DNA of 7,566 nt from DASUSF01 sp036375275. GTDB taxonomy: Bacteria; Pseudomonadota; Alphaproteobacteria; Geminicoccales; Geminicoccaceae. A program made the translations under genes and the position numbers. Location: NCBI GenBank assembly GCA_036375275.1, contig DASUSF010000125.1:1-7566 (forward strand). The letters are read 5' to 3'. Below, one piece after another: positions 7,132 to 7,566 of the stretch (position 1 is its first letter; every line of letters starts with the position of its first letter). The notes under the pieces were generated by a model. That model ran no database searches, was not told where the DNA came from, and was given only the letters and a program-made list of their open reading frames with translations.

Positions 7132-7216
7132 GTCTCGTGCCATCGCCTCGGGCCGCTCGGGCACGCCCCCTCCCCCGGCCACTTGCCGGCGGACGGCCCG
7201 CGCCGCTTCCTCCCAT

Positions 7217-7341
7217 GTCGCCGCCCTTCGGGCTACCCCCGTGCCACCGCCCTTCGGGCTACCCCCGTGCCACCGCCCTCCGGGCTGCCCCCGGTGCCAC
7301 CACCCTTCGGGCTGGCCCCGGTGCCACCACCGTTCGGGCTG
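7217..7341. repeat. 26/27-bp tandem repeat, about 4.7 copies
   Basis: Copies lie at 7217-7242, 7243-7268, 7269-7295, 7296-7322 and a partial one at 7323-7341. The core is GCCACC followed by GCCCTTCGGGCT and a C-rich spacer ending in GT. The first two copies differ at only two positions; later copies diverge. In the first three copies GCCC and GGGC (GCCCTTCGGGC, or CTCC in the third) can form a 4-bp stem with a 3-nt loop, giving a row of small hairpins. It ends about 100 nt upstream of the racemase-family start codon and about 100 nt from the transposase stop. Confidence 0.85.
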
Positions 7342-7343
7342 CT

Positions 7344-7367
7344 CGGGCGGGCCCGCTCGCCCGCCCG
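7344..7367. terminator. Perfect 9-bp GC hairpin, possible terminator of the transposase
   Basis: CGGGCGGGC (7344-7352) pairs exactly with GCCCGCCCG (7359-7367) around a 6-nt loop. It begins just after the last tandem-repeat copy and lies about 70 nt past the transposase stop on the minus strand. No T-run follows on either strand, so a termination role is only possible. Confidence 0.3.
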
Positions 7368-7419
7368 CCAATCCCCTGATCATCGCCCGATCCAGCCCCC
7401 AAGCGCCGCGCGGGTCAAG

Positions 7420-7566
7420 GCCGGGCAAGGCAATCGCACTAGGCAGAGGTGAGGAGGTTGAGGAGGAAGGTATCGTCCCATCCGGCGCGTTTGATCTTGC
7501 CGCGGGTGGAACCCTGATCCTGGTTGGCGCGCAGCACGTTGAGGGCGAAGCGGCGCAGGCGGGCGA
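7420..7566 (-). mobile_element. Left-hand end of an ISAs1-like insertion sequence
   Basis: The partial transposase implies an insertion sequence whose 3' end lies in this window, probably within a few tens of nucleotides past the stop at 7439. I could not recognise the terminal inverted repeat or target duplication without the other end, so the left boundary given is approximate. Confidence 0.45.
7439..7566 (-). CDS. ISAs1-like transposase, C-terminal end (partial)
   Basis: The last 41 residues of a protein entering from the right edge are visible. They read ARLRRFALNVLRANQ, then GSTRGKIKRAGWDDTFLLNLL, ending TSA and a TAG stop at 7439-7441. The pattern of RRFALNxLR, a GKxKRAGWDD motif and a final LL is typical of the C-terminus of ISAs1-family transposases (the family of the E. 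coli H-repeat proteins). The DDE catalytic residues are outside the window, so whether the element is intact cannot be judged. Confidence 0.75.
   Translation of the reverse strand, partial: ARLRRFALNVLRANQDQGSTRGKIKRAGWDDTFLLNLLTSA

Larger units (their letters stand above)
7132..7438. other. Non-coding region between the IS fragment and the racemase-family gene
   Basis: About 300 nt without a gene. It holds the tandem repeat at 7217-7341 and the hairpin at 7344-7367. Open frames cross it on both strands, but the repeat alternates between 26 and 27 bp, so no frame is kept from copy to copy. Any promoter for the enzyme gene should be between 7132 and about 7216; I cannot identify one. Confidence 0.55.

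Noticed and set aside
7217..7341. The tandem repeat as a CRISPR array
   Set aside because: The units adjoin directly with no unique spacers between them, the period is only 26-27 bp, and no cas gene is present.
6150..7379. A 409-codon plus-strand frame
   Set aside because: Antisense shadow of the racemase-family gene, with the same composition signature as the other shadows.
5845..7428. A 527-codon minus-strand frame overlapping the racemase-family gene
   Set aside because: It runs out of frame through an enzyme gene with a complete active site and through the tandem repeat; its product is low-complexity.

Overview
The window is very GC-rich and almost all of its coding capacity is on the minus strand. 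Composition, gene content and AT-richer palindromes between genes suggest an alphaproteobacterium, most likely Methylobacterium or a close relative. That placement is an inference from style; there is no marker gene here.

Region 1 (153-5627, minus strand, read right to left) is a tight four-gene cluster that looks like one operon. The order is a stand-alone CheY-like receiver (5256-5627), then a membrane protein joining a PAS domain and a degenerate histidine-kinase core to a C-terminal DEDDh 3'-5' exonuclease (3127-5247), then a 66-residue two-helix membrane protein (2915-3115), then a CbrA-like sensor kinase made of an SLC5 transporter, a STAC domain and a kinase core (153-2912). The gaps are 8, 11 and 2 nt. 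The layout suggests a nutrient 'transceptor' system: the transporter-kinase senses a solute, the small protein may be a transporter partner, the receiver takes phosphate, and the exonuclease protein is an unexplained member. It is the most interesting object in the window.

Region 2 (5628-5978) is non-coding. It holds two adjacent palindromic elements (5677-5750 and 5763-5823) in the leader or promoter zone of the operon, followed by a GC-rich stretch after the next gene.

Region 3 (5979-7118, minus strand) is a single enolase-superfamily enzyme of the mandelate racemase subgroup with a complete set of catalytic and metal-binding residues. Its substrate cannot be told from sequence.

Region 4 (7119-7566) holds a strong ribosome binding site, a 26/27-bp tandem repeat of 4.7 copies (7217-7341), a perfect 9-bp hairpin (7344-7367) and, at the right edge, the C-terminal end of an ISAs1-like transposase (7439-7566) that runs out of the window.
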